Counted from the stretch's first letter, positions 9,684 to 23,297 are shown. The stretch: DNA of 46,391 nt from Mucidula mucida (GCA_015501055.1 JADNYV010000274.1:1-46391); one strand, 5' to 3'. A program made the numbers and translations. The notes: generated by a model not told the origin, from the sequence alone.

Positions 9684-11986
9684 CTACAGTCCTGCAGCGC
9701 TTAAGATAGCGGTCGAAGTTGGGCGTTCCAAAGCCGGTGACCTTGTCGAGAAAGTATTAGCTTTCAATCTAACAGAGAGAAGTGCAAATTACTCACAGGA
9801 TCCCCTAGAAGTTCGGGAAGATAAATGTCAGTAGCGGCTCCAAAGCAACAATCGATATTAAGAAGCACGTACATCCAGCGGTAGCCGGGAAGCCATCGGT
9901 ATTGCCTGAAGAAACACACTGTGAATATCAAAAGCCGTGTCTATATCTCGGAAACCTACATCCAGGATTGCTGCCTGATGTGATATCGAAGAAGGCTTGC
10001 GGATTGGAGTAATGCTTCGCATAAACAAGTCAACGAAACAAAAACACTGACACCATACGACTCACAAAGGGTTCAAGAAACCAACACCGGTTGACCAGCA
10101 GCGATCAGACGATCATTCACCAGCGAAATAATGCTCGCAAGATCGGGCTAGAACACGACGTCCCGCCCACAAGCCCAAACTGGTTCTGCCAGTTGATCTC
10201 CACGTTCTCGCCTTGGGCCGCAATATCTGGGAAGGCGCGTCCGGAAGCGTTGAACAGCCCCGCGTTTGTGTTGCCAAGGGTAGAGAGATAAGAAGCCACC
10301 GCGTCAGCCTGATAGTCGGGGATAGAGAAGTAGTTGGAAAATCCGCCGCTGCTAAAGTCTGCAGCGACTTCCGGGCTGATGCCGGTGGTTCCGCCGACAG
10401 CGGTCTGCCAAGGACAGGTCCCGGGGAATGCTGGGATGAAGGTCGAGCAGGATTGACCTGGTGAGTACTTTAGTGTGCAGAAGGATAAAGAGAAACTAGA
10501 AGCGGACTTTGACCACCCGATACACCACCGTCGCCTGTAGATAGACGTGCGTTAGATATTAGATATTGAGATGAAAGCGAAGCATGTTTGTTTACCTGAG
10601 GCGAAAAGGATGGAAACGCCGCGCGCGCCTAGTGCCATGTAGCTATCACACATACGTCTTGGTGCAGGCTTAACGAAAGGAGCAGGATGATAACATCGAT
10701 ACGTACGTTGCCAAGTCGACGGGAAGATCCGTCTCGTCAAAGCCATAACTTGTGGTAACGACCTGGCATGTTGTTAACAAAGGAAGACGATGGTAGTTGG
10801 GACTATTCACCTGAGGCGGGTTCTCCTCGGCAGTGAGAACGTCCATCACATCGATAAATCCGCTGACGCCGTCAGTATTATCGTCTCCCACGCTGATGAA
10901 AACGACTGGAACGCCCGTAGCCACGCCAATTGTGTATTGAATATCGAGGTTCTATATCATACGGAGGTGAGCTTTGTGAGCACGGAACGTAAAGTATTGC
11001 CTACAGCTTCGATACCGGCTTCCGAAAGAGTCTGGGGATTCACGCCACCGTCGAGAGTCTGTAGCGTAAAAGTTGTGCTGGGGTCGATGTCTCTTCTTAG
11101 TTGCCTAAGGAACCGCCCAAGATCTGCTTCCTGTCCGTGCGTCAGTCTACACTCCATGTCATGAAGATTGCTTCAGCCACTGACGTTGGCATATTGATCG
11201 ATGAAGCCAGTGACACCAAGGACGTTTGAAGATTCCGTGGCAGGGGTAGTGGGAATACCGTATAGCGCTTGCAAACAAGCCGGGGTGACAACACTAGCAC
11301 AGCTCGAAGGCGCGGGGTTCGCACGTTCAGTGATATTGGCGTTAGGCACTGGGATCGAGAACACAGGACTCGTCGGTCCGAAACGGGGCTTCGCGAAGGA
11401 CGTCGTGGGATGCACCAATGCGATATCGGCCTCGAGATCCTTCGGAAGGGAGTATTCCAGCGTGCGCGTGATCCGCTCCCCAGAGTCCTCGTCAACGAAG
11501 TTCTGGAACTGGGCGGAGAACAGGGTATTGGCGGTTTCGACGGGGACGCTGAAGGAGAGCCAATCGTTGTAGGCGCCAGTTACGGCGATGTCTGTTACGC
11601 CGTGCTCGGAGAGCCATGCTGTGACGGCGGATACGGAAGCCTCGGTGGGCGAAGTGTACGCTTTGACCTGATATAGTTTGTTAGCTTTATCTGGAGAATG
11701 CCACATGCACGAAACTTACTTGGTCCAGAGATAGATATTGGCCGTACGAGGCGCTGTTGGGAGTGCTGACAGACAAAAGCGTCTTCTCCAAGCCGGCGAT
11801 GTCTTTGGGCGTCAATGCGATACGCAGGTTGAGGTTAGTATCGGCACTGGCCATCTCAGCAGCAGCGAAACCCTTGGGGACGGCTTCACGACGATCGTGG
11901 ACCCGCATCGCGCGAGGCGTGGGGGTGCCAGAAGCGGCGATCGCGAGGGCGACGAGGACAGTGCTGAGGGAGATGAGCCTAACCAT
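9684..11986 (-). CDS. Secreted sedolisin-family serine peptidase (S53)
   Basis: Starts at 11986 with a signal peptide (MVRLISLSTVLVALAIAASG). A pro-kumamolisin domain follows (VPKGFAAAEMASADTNLNLRIAL to about 11400), then the S53 catalytic domain. The catalytic residues are visible: Glu and Asp in EANLDIQY, the oxyanion Asp in ASGDGGVSGG, the nucleophile Ser in GGTSCSSP, and the C-terminal calcium-site segment WDPVTGFGTPNF. This fits an acid tripeptidyl-peptidase or aorsin type secreted for protein degradation in the medium. At least nine short introns are present. Two one-base losses break the frame just after GGTSCSSP (AA at 10139-10140, and CC at 10081-10082 before FLNP). The end, at a TAG at 9684-9686, requires one more shift and is uncertain. 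With every active-site residue kept, I consider the gene functional. Confidence 0.85.
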
Positions 11987-14900
11987 GATGATATATCGAG
12001 GATAGGCACTAACCAGCACTATCTAATGAGGAGGATTTTATACTCATCTCTCGGAGAATGGTTCCTGCCAAGCGTCCACAAGGAAGCGTAGAGGAAGCAG
12101 GTGCAACGTCGGCGGAATGGTCGACATGATTGGAGTGTGAGAGAGACGGGACTTGTAAGGTAGTAGCGCAGATACGACGACAATCCAACATGATATCAGT
12201 GTTGTTCTGATGAACAGAGGGAGTGTTATTTATAGAACTGAGTATTGAATGGGAATGGTCGAGGCATGATGAGGAGCAGAATACGCCGCGTCATTCCACA
12301 TGCCTATTCCCTATGTGATTTTAGGTAGGCTTGTGTCGAGGAACGAGTGCCATTCGTTCCGCGAAGTCGATGTAGAAAGCGACGAATGGGCTTTGTGTTC
12401 TACATCAATCGCTGATATAAACTTACGATGTACGCTATGTTCTGCTGATCAGCACAATCAGTTCCACATTGAACTACGATAACGGACGGTTCAAGAAGCA
12501 TGCCAGCACCGAAATCTATCCGAGGTGGTTCTGAAGCGTGGCGGAAAACTATCCTCAAGTGGGTATGCGACGAGCTGGTGTCGGGCTGCGTAGAGGTCAG
12601 AAGGTAAAGGAAGAGACAGCTGAGCTCAAGGACCGACCCGTTTTGAGAGCTAAATTAGTTCAGGAATAGGACTGATTTTCGATAGGCATATCAGATGTTT
12701 CCATGAGAGCGGTAGTCCAAGACGGGCGGCTAGAAGTGCGCGTCAAATATATGCAGTGGCACGCAGACCGAAAGGACAGGACATACCCCCGCGTCGATAT
12801 CAGCGATGAGATTACGAATTTGTCACTGATTAATGAACGCTTCTGACTGTGATGTGAGGCCACCAATGAAATTCATCGAAGAGCATAAAAAGAAGGGCGA
12901 AAAGCTGGAGTCGCATGGTCATGATAGTGGATCCATATGTTGGATTCAGCTGAGGTGGCCACGGCAGCAAAAGAGACAATTAGTACAAGGTCCCTCCCTG
13001 TTGACCGACGTGGTCAAGTTCAAGAGGATGGGCATGCCGTCGTGCCGACGGCAATCACGCTTATTGCGGCAATGAGTATCAGGACGTCCAAAATGAGCAT
13101 ATCTTCACTCGTCTATACCTTAGTATACCAAACTTGGGAAGCGCCGCCTTAGGCGGCAAGAAACCTTGCTTGTTGTGTGCTGAGTGTGAATACCCTGAAT
13201 GTACGGCAAGTAAAAATGTGACTCTGAGGTAGTAGGAGGAGGAAGGCTCTCAACAATTCTCAAGTACTTAGAAATCGTCAGAATACGGCAAGTTTGCGAA
13301 CACAGAACAGACAATATGGCTAGCTTACGTGCGTCTCAAGCTCATCGTAATGATGGCGATGTACAGCAATACACATTAGCCTCAGTGGCGCCGCCTGAGC
13401 TCACAACCAAATCACTTGCCGTATTCATCCCTCATCATTGCACCCTGGTGTAGCACTCGCCCCCGACACATCACTAATGGCAGACCAGTCATTATGGCAC
13501 CGTTCAATAACCCATGGCCGACAGCACACACTGGCACGTTTGACAGAGCATGGCCATACTCGTCGCAATGAGAGGCCTTGGTCAGTCTCAGGATACCAGG
13601 ATACACCTCCATGTGATGAAGCTGAACCAGGAGAGAGATGAAATCATGCAATTCATGAGCACGGCTGCCTGAATGACTCGGAATGATACTGGGTTGTCCA
13701 GTAAACTTGACTGTGACATTGAGTGTGCATCGTCTGATAGCACTGAAACGCTTTGCTATTTTGGGAGAACAGGTACGACGACAGAGACCACTGCGTAGAA
13801 TGCCTAACATGTAAATGAGGGTATGCGCAAAGCGGTGTGATGCTATATCGGCCCTTTGTGCAGATTGTGAGAGCTGGTATGTATGAATACAGCAAACAGT
13901 GAGTGGTAATGAGAAAGAGCTGCCGGACGGAAATGAGCCGCTTGTTTGTAAAAGATGACCCGGCGGCTGAATTACGGGGGAGGAAGGACCTTGACAAGCA
14001 AGGTGATATTTATTGTAGTAACTGTCTACCGGTGGGCTCATCCATGACATAGTGTGTAGACCTGCAGCGTATACTTACTACTACTACCGCGTGCGCGCGC
14101 CTTCCGTAACGTGGATATGTCGCGCGGTGCGATCAAAGTGCTTTACTCGACGCTGGACTCGCAGGAAGTGTGTTGTCTTCTAACGCGGAGACTCGCTGGC
14201 TGGTGCGTGCTGAATGTCTTCAGCTTTTGCTTCTAGTCCGACACTTTGTAAATCCGCCTCCTTTTCTTCAGGAAACCCGCTGCTCTTTTCGACGCCTATG
14301 GACCATTTATCGGGATAGTAGTGGATTCCGGTGTTCCCCCATCGTCCTTGACCTGCTCGTCCATCACACTTCAACTCGTCTTCAAAGTGGATCTCAACCT
14401 TTTTCCTCATTTGTGTACCTGCCGATGGTCTGATTTGTTTTTCTTCTTCTGGAACACAAGTACATACTAGTTTTCACCCGTCGAGGGCACACAGATTTCG
14501 CTGTGGATTTAGTCACCAACTTCACCACGCTCACTAGCTAAGAGCTTCCGCAACGTGTGCTCGGGTCAACCTGCTATGCAGGTATAACTTGCAATCACTT
14601 AAGTCCAGGTGGGTGAAGAGTTGTCGAGGTCCAATTTATCGACTAAGTGATCTTTTGACCATTTTTTGCTGCTTCACGGGAAGATGACACATGAGACGCG
14701 GCTTCGTCGTGTCCAATAGGTACTCTCACCTCAATATTCTTTTTTGTCGGCCTTCAGAATTTCTCGGGGCTCAATAGCGGGGTAATTTGTTAGGCGTTCG
14801 CGGGAGGGCGTCATCTGCCGTTTCTCGCCGGAGTTGATTATTACGAGGACCATCTACACTGTACAGTGGCAGTGATCTCGTCTGTGGTGAGGGAGGTTCT

Positions 14901-15778
14901 CTCTTTGACCTCTTCCTTCCTGCTGAAAACGTCCACCCTAGGAAACACCTTGATCCGAGGAGTGGTCGTTGATTACTATTTCGTGTCGCCTGCTCGCCAT
15001 TGCTGGCTCATGTAAGCACTTAAGCTGATAGGAGGGCAACCATTCAAGAAATGAGTTAAGAGTCTGAGCTTGAAATTACCAAGAACAGCTCTACTTGTGG
15101 TAGTGAGGACATACCGTTGAAGAAGTCCTAGGAAGGAAACATTGGCAAGCCGTGTGGCATCGAGTGGCGCCAATTTTAGGCCCAGAGGGAGTCACCTGTT
15201 ACTTGCGGCGGGATGGCGGTATACACGTCGCCCTTTTGTAGGTATTTTCTACACCTCGTGGTACTACTGGCCGGTGGCATTGTGTCATTCCCGTGCTCTA
15301 CGCCCTTTACAGCAGATAGCTGCTCTGACTATGAAAAGCTGTTGAAGTTTATCGGATAGTACTAATGCAGTACTTGGGGACTGTCTAATTTCTAAGTCTA
15401 TCAGGACGGCTGGGGATGACAAGGACTCTTGTTGATGACATTGATACTCGCACGGAGTCTGAAATGGCTTCATTCCAAAGGTCAGCAGAGCAATTGTCAC
15501 CGAAGCTTACTGTACTTTCAATGTCAATTAAGCTACGCTACACGTACAGCGCTGAGTTGCCCGTCCCGGCTTTTTTCCGTTTTTGCTATCGTAAAGACGG
15601 ATAACATGGTTTGACAATGTGGTCTTCATTTCAGTAACCTAGTATGGGTGTGCGCGGATGAAAGAAGCCGTAATAGACTTTAGGTCAGCAGGCACGCCAC
15701 CCTTTTCGATAACACGTGATCAAAGGCGGCTTTCTGGTCGACCTGCACGAGCTGCACAGGCCTTTGCCATCGTCGACG
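11987..15778. other. 3.8-kb stretch without a supported gene
   Basis: Between the divergent sedolisin and histidine-kinase genes. A minus-strand frame at 13412-14050 is open for 212 codons but has a cysteine/histidine/serine-rich composition, overlaps another open frame on the same strand, and shows no motif or splice support. The last kilobase (from about 14700) is the probable promoter and leader region of the kinase. I see no transposon ends, tRNA or conserved domain. A long non-coding RNA or a degraded gene cannot be excluded. Confidence 0.4.
12227..12234 (-). promoter_or_regulatory. TATA-like box upstream of the sedolisin
   Basis: TATAAATA on the minus strand about 240 bp ahead of the sedolisin ATG. 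The distance leaves room for a long or spliced leader. Confidence 0.35.
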
Positions 15779-18700
15779 ATGGCGACGACAGCGGACGCTG
15801 CGGATCCGTTCCTCACTCATCTTGTTGCCCTCGTCTCCGTCTACACCGTTGGACATTCGACTACCCCATCCCTCAATACCTCGGACCCTCGACATGGCAG
15901 ACGGACCGTGTCCTGCGGGAGATTACCATGCTCGCCAAGCGGATGAGCGACGCTGAGCATGCCCTCAACTGGTCTCCGACAGTTGAGCGCTCCATGCCGA
16001 CGCTGCCCGACGCTACGCCCGTGGCATCCAATTCCCGAGAACAGACACCGATGAGCCGCATTGGCGCTCCGTCGTCGATACCTATGCCCAGTGACCCCTC
16101 GCCCACCTCCTCAGGGCCATATTCCGCACCGCCAAAGGGCCGGATCGAGCACATTTGTCCGACCTGCTCATGCCGAATACATCATACGCTCACCGGCCCA
16201 TCTCCTCTTCAATCCTTACCGGATCCCCGCTCGTCGCGTCTGACGGCCCTCTCGCCATTGCCGCCCTCGACGGTGGCGAACCCGCCGTTGAGGAGCTCAA
16301 AGTTCTAAGGCGCAGGTCGAAGATGTTGCTCGTGTCTGCAATGCCGTCGCAAACGGCGATCTCTCTCAACAGATTACCGTCGAGGTTCACAGTCCAGTCA
16401 TGAATAAGCTCAAGGCTGCTATCAATACCATGGTGCGCATGCCCTTATCGTACAAGCCTCCTTACTCATCCGTTGCAGGTCGAAAAACTAGGTCGGTTCG
16501 CCAAGGAAGTCACTCGCGTATCACAAGAGGTCGGCACCCAGGGAAAACTGGGTGGCCAAGCCGTCGTCCCCGGAGTCGAAGGCACCTGGCAGGAGCTTAC
16601 CGACGTTGTCAATATCCTGGCTGGAAATTTGACGAGCCAGGTCCGCTCCATCGCCGCAGTCACAAAAGCTGTCGCTGTCGGTGATCTCTCCAAACAAATC
16701 GAGGTCGATGCACGGGGCGAAATACTCGACCTCAAAAACACGGTCAATTCCATGGTCGTACGTCTGCGTGCATTAGCCGCCGAGGTTACGCGGGTCACTT
16801 TGGAAGTCGGAAGTCAAGGAAAGCTCGGAGGTCAGGCCGACGTCCCAGATGTCGAGGGTGTCTGGTTCGAGTTGGTGAAAAATGTATGTCGCCATCTTCG
16901 CTATTAATACACTCCTTCTCAACCGGTTGATCGCAGGTGAACAGGATGTGCTTATCTTTGACTGACCAAGTACGGTCTATTGCATCTGTAACGACTGCCG
17001 TCGCCGAGGGAGACCTGACACGCAAGGTCGAAATCGAAGTCGAGGGCGAAATGCACCAGTTGAAGACGACCGTCAACTCCATGGTGGACGACCTCAACTC
17101 GTTCGCTAGCGAGGTTACTCGAGTCGCTCTCGAAGTCGGCACGCAGGGTATTTTGGGCGGTCAGGCAAAGGTGGAAGGTGTCAAAGGGACGTGGGCCGAT
17201 CTGACGTTGAACGTGAACAAGATGGCCACCAACTTGACCGATCAAGTACGCTCGATATCAAAGGTTACAAAGGCAGTGGCGACCGGTGACTTGACCAAAT
17301 TTGTCGACGTCAATGTACAGGGAGAAATGCTTGAACTGAAGGAGACGGTTAACCAGATGGTGGGCCAACTCCGCGTCTTTGCCAACGAAGTTACTCGCGT
17401 CAGTCTCGAGGTCGGTACAGAGGGTAAATTGGGTGGTCAGGCTGTAGTCCCTGGAGTATATGGAACATGGAAGGTATACTCTTCTTTCGACGTCGATGCT
17501 TGGTCCTGACATAACTTGCAGGAACTCACTAATGTCGTTAACGTGTTGGCCGGGAATCTGACGAGTCAAGTGCGATCTATTGCGGCGGTTACTAAAGCTG
17601 TCGCTGTCGGCGATCTTTCCAAGCAAATTGAGGTTGACGCTCGAGGCGAAATCCTGGACTTGAAAAACACTGTCAATGCCATGGTCATTCGCTTGCGCGT
17701 TCTAGCTGCCGAGGTTACTCGTGTTACACTCGAAGTCGGAAGTCAGGGAAAGCTGGGAGGGCGGCTGATGTATCCGACGTCGAAGGCGTATGGTTTGAAT
17801 TGGTCAAGAACGTAATTCGTGTTCCTATTCTGGTGTTTCTCATTCTAATATACCTCGTCCAGGTCAACAGGATGTGTCTATCGTTGACGGATCAAGTACG
17901 TTCTATCGCTTCCGTCACCACCGCCGTCGCAGAGGGAGACTTGACTCGGAAAATCGAAATCGAGGTCGAGGGCGAAATGCACCAACTGAAAACGACCGTC
18001 AATTCCATGGTGGACGACCTTAACTCGTTTGCTAGCGAGGTTACACGGGTTGCTTTGGAAGTCGGCACGCAGGGCATTTTGGGTGGACAGGCAAAGGTCG
18101 AAGGCGTTAAAGGCACCTGGGCGGATCTGACGTTGAACGTCAACAAGATGGCTGCCAACTTGACGGACCAGGTGCGCTCGATATCCAAAGTGACCAAGGC
18201 CGTCGCTATGGGTGATCTGGCGAAAATCGTGGACGTTAACGTTCAGGGAGAGATGCTCGAGTTGAAGGAGACTGTCAACCAGATGGTATCGCAGCTCCGT
18301 GTTTTCGCCAATGAGGTTACGCGTGTCAGTTTGGAGGTTGGGACAGAAGGGAAGCTGGGCGGCCAGGCTGAGGTTCCAGGGGTCTACGGGACGTGGAAGG
18401 TACACTCTTTGGCCAACGTTGATCGTATTCGGACCTTGACGCAACTTGCAGGAGCTCACCAATGTCGTCAATGTGTTGGCTGGGAACTTGACGAGTCAAG
18501 TGCGCTCTATTGCGGCGGTTACGAAAGCAGTCGCGGTCGGAGATCTCTCCAAGCAAATCGAAGTTGACGCCCGAGGTGAAATTTGGACTTGAAGAATACG
18601 GTCAACGCCATGGTCATTCGTTTGCGCGCTTTAGCCGCAGAGGTTACTCGCGTCACGCTGGAAGTCGGAAGTCAGGGTAAATTGGGCGGCCAAGCTGATG

Positions 18701-21700
18701 TTCCTGACGTCGAAGGGGTCTGGTTCGAGTTGGTCAAGAACGTGAGCCGCTCTTTTAAACTTGGGTTTTTCATTCTAACATTGTTAATCGTAGGTGAACC
18801 GAATGTGCTTATCCTTGACGGACCAAGTGCGCTCTATCGCTTCTATTACCACAGCCGTCGCTGAAGGAGACTTGACGCGCAAAATCGAGATTGAGGTGGA
18901 GGGAGAGATGCACCAGCTGAAGGCGACCGTAAACGCTATGGTTGACGACCTAACTCCTTTGCCTCCGAAGTTACACGAGTCGCCCTCGAAGTCGGTACGC
19001 AGGGTATACTTGGTGGTCAGGCCAAGGTGAAGGGGGTGAAAGGGACATGGGCTGATTTGACTCTGAATGTCAACAAGATGGCTACGAACTTGACCGACCA
19101 AGTGCGCTCGATTTCCAAGGTCACCAAGGCAGTGGCGACGGGTGATTTAACCAAATTCGTCGATGTTAACGTTCAGGGAGAGATGCTTGAACTAAAGGAA
19201 ACGGTCAACCAGATGGTGGGACAGTTGATGGTCTTTGCAAACGAGGTGACGCGCGTTAGTTTGGAGGTTGGTACGGAGGGTAGGTTGGGAGGACAGGCTG
19301 TCGTGCCAGGTGTCGATGGGACGTGGAGAGTAAGTTTCCCCTCCCCATCGTTGTCAATGGTATTGACGTTTGAACAGGCGTTGACGGACAATGTCAATCT
19401 TATGGCTATGAACTTGACGGACCAAGTGCGGTCTATTGCTGAAGTTACCAAGGCTGTCGCCAACGGTGACCTGACCAAAAAGGTTGAGATCGATGTCAAG
19501 GGAGAGTTCCTCGAGCTGAAAGAGACGGTCAATCAAATGACAGAGTCGCTGAGCGTTTTCGCGGACGAGGTGACGCGGGTAGCCAGGGAAGTCGGAACCG
19601 AGGGGCGGTTGGGTGGTCAGGCAAAAGTGAAAAACGTCGCGGGAACATGGAAGGCGTTGACGGACAACGTGAATGTTATGGCCAGCAACGTACGTCATCG
19701 GCGCCACCTTGTGAGCTTCGCGGTTAGACTAACATTCCTCACGCGGATAGTTGACACAGCAAGTGCGCGTGATCGCGTTTGCGACGGTGAGTGCATGCTG
19801 TCATACTATTTGGGGCTTTGGCTCATTACCGCGGTAGACGGCTGTGGCACATGGAGACTTGACGCAGAAGATCACGAATGTGCAGGTCTCTGGAGAGATG
19901 TTGGAATTGGTTGAGACGATTAATAAGATGATTGATCAGCTGGATCTCTTTGCTGTTGAGGTGAAGAAGGTTGCTAGGGAAGTGGGTACGGAGGGTAAGC
20001 TGGGGGGTGTAGCGTCGGTTGGCAATGTGCAGGGTATATGGCAGGAGATCACGTACGGTCCGTTCTTTTCTTCCTCGTATCCGAAATTGACTGCTGGTGG
20101 TAGACTGTCTGTCAACACGATGGCCGGAAACTTGACGACACAAGTACGCGGCTTTGCTCAGATCTCGGCGGCAGCTATGGATGGCGACTTTACCAACTTG
20201 ATCACTGTCAAAGCCAGCGGGGAGATGGACTCGTTGAAGTCGCACATCAATAGTATGGTTTTCAATCTGCGGGACAGTATGCAACGGAATACGGCTGCGC
20301 GGGAGGCTGCCGAGTTGGCGAATAGGAGTAAAAGTGAGTTTTTGGCGAACATGTCCCACGAGATTCGGTACGTCGTTTTCCCTGACACTGTGTCCTACGA
20401 CATGGCTGACATTAAGGCAGAACGCCGATGAACGGTATCATTGGTATGACAGAGTTGACGCTCGACAGTGATTTGGATCGCTCCCAGCGTGAGAGCTTGC
20501 TGTTGGTGCACAATTTGGCGCGGTCGTTATTATTGATCATCGATGACATTTTGGATATTTCGAAGAGTATGTTTAATGGTGTTTTGATGTGAACTGTTTG
20601 TTGATCACTTTTACAGTCGAGGCTGGGCGTATGACTATGGAAGCTGTTTCATACTCCCTTCGGCAAACCGTGTTTGGTATATTGAAGACGCTCGTTGTTC
20701 GTGCGACGCAGAATAATCTGGACCTCACGTTCGACATTCAGCCTGATATACCGGACCAGCTCATCGGTGACTCTCTTCGTCTGCGGCAGGTTATCACAAA
20801 CTTGGTTGGGAACGCGATCAAATTTACACCGGCAAAGTCGACGCGGCGGGGTCATGTTGCGCTGTGGGCACGACTTGTTGCGCAGGATGATCAGAACGTA
20901 TCTCTCGAGTTTTGTGTTAGCGATACTGGGATAGGCATTGCGACGGACAAGCTGACTGTTATCTTTGATACCTTCTGCCAGGCAGACGGGTCGACGACAA
21001 GGGTAAGAGGTGTTCGTCCTTCTGTTCTATGGCTCTGATTCAGATCATGTAGGAATACGGTGGCACAGGTCTTGGGCTATCTATATCGAAGCGGCTGGTG
21101 AACCTCATGCAGGGCAATATGTGGGTGGAGAGCGAAGTAAACGAGGCAGTCGCTTCTTCTTTACGATCCACTCGCAGATCAGTCATTGCTCGATGGAGAA
21201 CATCATGGCGAAGATGACGCCGTTTGCGAAGCGGTCGATCTTGTATGTGGATTCGATGCGGGACCAGACTGGTGTTGCGGAGAGGATTGAAGAGCTGGGG
21301 TTGAAGGTGCACAAGGTCCATGTTGTGTCGCAGGTTGCGGACAAGAATATTGTCCGCACTTTGATACCATCATGGTTGATTCGTTGGCTATGGTGAGTGC
21401 TGCTGTTATGTTTTCGATATCTGACTCTTTCTGGTTAGGCTGAATCTGTTCGCGAACATGAGCATCTACGGTACATCCCATCGTTCTTCTGTCCCCCAAG
21501 ATTCCTCGCCTTGACTGTGAGGCACATTGATATCTTCGTCGTACTCTGCTGACTTTGGTCTAGTGAAATGGTGTCTGAACAACAGCATCAGTTCGCAAGT
21601 GAACAACCCCACGAGCACACACGATCTTTCTGCGGCATTAATATCGGCCCTCGAGTCCAATACTGTCAACTCCGTTCTCGTGCCCAATGACTTGGCCTTT

Positions 21701-22256
21701 GACATTCTTCTCGCCGAGGACAATCTCGTCAACCAGAAACTCGCTGTCAAGATTCTCGAGAAGTACGGACATTCTGTGGAGATTGCTGAGAATGGCAGTC
21801 TCGCCGTCGATGCTTACAAGAGCAGAGTGCGGCAGTGTAAGCCGTTCGATATCATCCTTGTGCGTCTTCTCTTTCGCCGACATATACTATTGGATTGATG
21901 GTCATTAATACAGATGGACGTGTCCATGCCCTTTATGGGTGGAATGGAAGCTACGGAGCTCATCCGGTCGTGGGAGATGCAGGAAGGCATACCTCCGATA
22001 CCCATTATCGCGCTAACAGCGCATGCTAGTATGTGGCTTCTCTATGGCGTGCTAGCCGTGTCTGACGTTCATTTTAGTGATTGGCGATCGCGAGCGTTGT
22101 CTGCAGGCCGGCATGGACGACCACATCACGAAACCGTTACGGCGTAACGACCTGTTGAACGCGATTAAAAACTTGCCACCGAGAAATCGACTGTGGCGCG
22201 CAACCTCCTCCTCCGCCGTGGCAACTCGAGTTCTTCGTGGGCGACTTCCAGTTTGA
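15779..22256 (+). CDS. nik1: Group III hybrid histidine kinase with expanded HAMP array
   Basis: Nik1/Os-1-type osmosensing kinase, acting upstream of the HOG MAP-kinase pathway and the target of phenylpyrrole and dicarboximide fungicides. The likely start is [15 protein letters not shown] at 15779. After a Ser/Pro-rich head come about 13 HAMP units (from 16320 to 20280), each about 92 residues, of the form VRSI..VT.AVA.GDL...GE...LK.TVN.MV followed by EVTRV..EVGT.GKLGGQA. The phosphoacceptor His is in [22 protein letters not shown] (about 20345-20445, split by an intron). The ATPase has the N box [17 protein letters not shown] and G box [15 protein letters not shown] (about 21053). The receiver domain starts [14 protein letters not shown] (about 21700), with the phosphoacceptor Asp in [10 protein letters not shown] (about 21914) and the Lys in DDHITKPLR; the stop is at 22254. 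At least six one-base frame breaks occur (near 16302, 17762, 18584, 18953, 21145 and 21357). All catalytic boxes are intact. Confidence 0.85.
16641..17569 (+). repeat. HAMP cassette, copy A (three HAMP units, two introns)
   Basis: A 929-bp block encoding three consecutive HAMP units: [36 protein letters not shown] and [18 protein letters not shown]. Introns lie at 16884-16936 (after VKN) and 17474-17521 (after GTWK). Copies B and C follow directly. Confidence 0.9.
17570..18499 (+). repeat. HAMP cassette, copy B
   Basis: A 930-bp block in the same order, with introns at the same offsets (17812-17862 and 18400-18451). The protein is nearly identical to copy A while many third positions differ. 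One frame break at about 17762 falls in LGGQADV. Confidence 0.9.
18500..19425 (+). repeat. HAMP cassette, copy C
   Basis: A 926-bp block in the same order, with introns at 18742-18793 and 19330-19377. One-base losses at about 18584 (GEILDLKN) and 18953 (DDLNSF) interrupt the frame. Confidence 0.9.
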
Positions 22257-23297
22257 TGCACTAGTAGTGTGTTTTTTGCGTTTGGATACCCATATTGATT
22301 ATACCGCTTTGGTTCCCCCCGTCGTCGTCGTCCGTGGCTAATATTAATTGGTGTAACATTAGAAAGATTGTCATCTTGTTTCATCTGTACTTACCTTTTT
22401 TTTTTTTTTTGATCTACATACGAGGAGCTGTAGTCTTCATTTTACTGCATCGTGCTATCATCTTGTTATCTATTACTTACGTGTATGCTCTCCCCCCCAT
22501 CTCCCATTCTGATGTATCATACCAAGCACTCATCATCATCATTTTTTTACTTAGTACATATTGGACAAAATAGTTAGTTGAAGGATGGGAAAATGTAATA
22601 AGCTGAACAATGAGCTTGAACGTTTGAACGGTGGTGGTTTGTTTTTTGATGATGGAAAAACGATGTTCCTTGAGTTCGGGAGAGGAGGGACCGTGAGAAC
22701 TCGGCGATTGAAGCTCTTGCTTTTGACCACTTTCTCAAAAACCCAGCTGCGACATGTCGCGATTTGCTCTAGGACGCTTCGATTAACATTGAAAGGGCTA
22801 GTTTTCTGTTGTTAATGAGCGTTCATCTTGTTGATGTCGTTGGAATAGGGAATTACTGTTCGCTTCTTCCAAGTTCTGTCCGCCGCGGACTGTCAGTGGT
22901 ACAATCTGTGCATGATTGTTGCAGGCAGATATCATGTATCAGTTAGCGAGGGCCACATTTAGATTTAGGTTTAATACCAAACATGTGTGCGAAGTGAGTT
23001 CGATATGTTCCGCGTCCTCGTGCTCTTTCGAATCAGTAGCGCTAGTTTGACATTGGCTGATACAGTTCCAACTTTCGCAACGCATTGTAGCAACGTGGTT
23101 GGTACATCGAATTCGTGCCGTGCGTGCCAATTGGCTTCGCTATAACCTCGTAAGCCTTGGCTGCTCTTAGAAACGTAGCGATTTGATTTAAGTCTAGAGG
23201 TGCTTCCACGATCCGTCTTCATAACGGAGGCCGAAGACCCCGGAATGCGCGTTTATGAGTACAGACATACACGACTGAATCTCTCTACGGAACCGTC
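22257..23297. other. Intergenic stretch after the kinase
   Basis: T-rich 3' flank with a 16-base T run near 22396, then ordinary mixed sequence. No coding signal was seen. Confidence 0.5.

Noticed and set aside
13412..14050. 212-codon open frame on the minus strand
   Set aside because: It has odd composition, overlaps another open frame, and shows no domain, splice or promoter support.
17878..18471. Minus-strand 197-codon frame within the kinase
   Set aside because: Antisense shadow of HAMP repeats; it recurs in each cassette copy only because the DNA is repeated.
16302..21357. Programmed frameshifting or decay of the histidine kinase
   Set aside because: Breaks fall at different sites in each cassette and catalytic boxes are intact. 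Sequence error explains them better.
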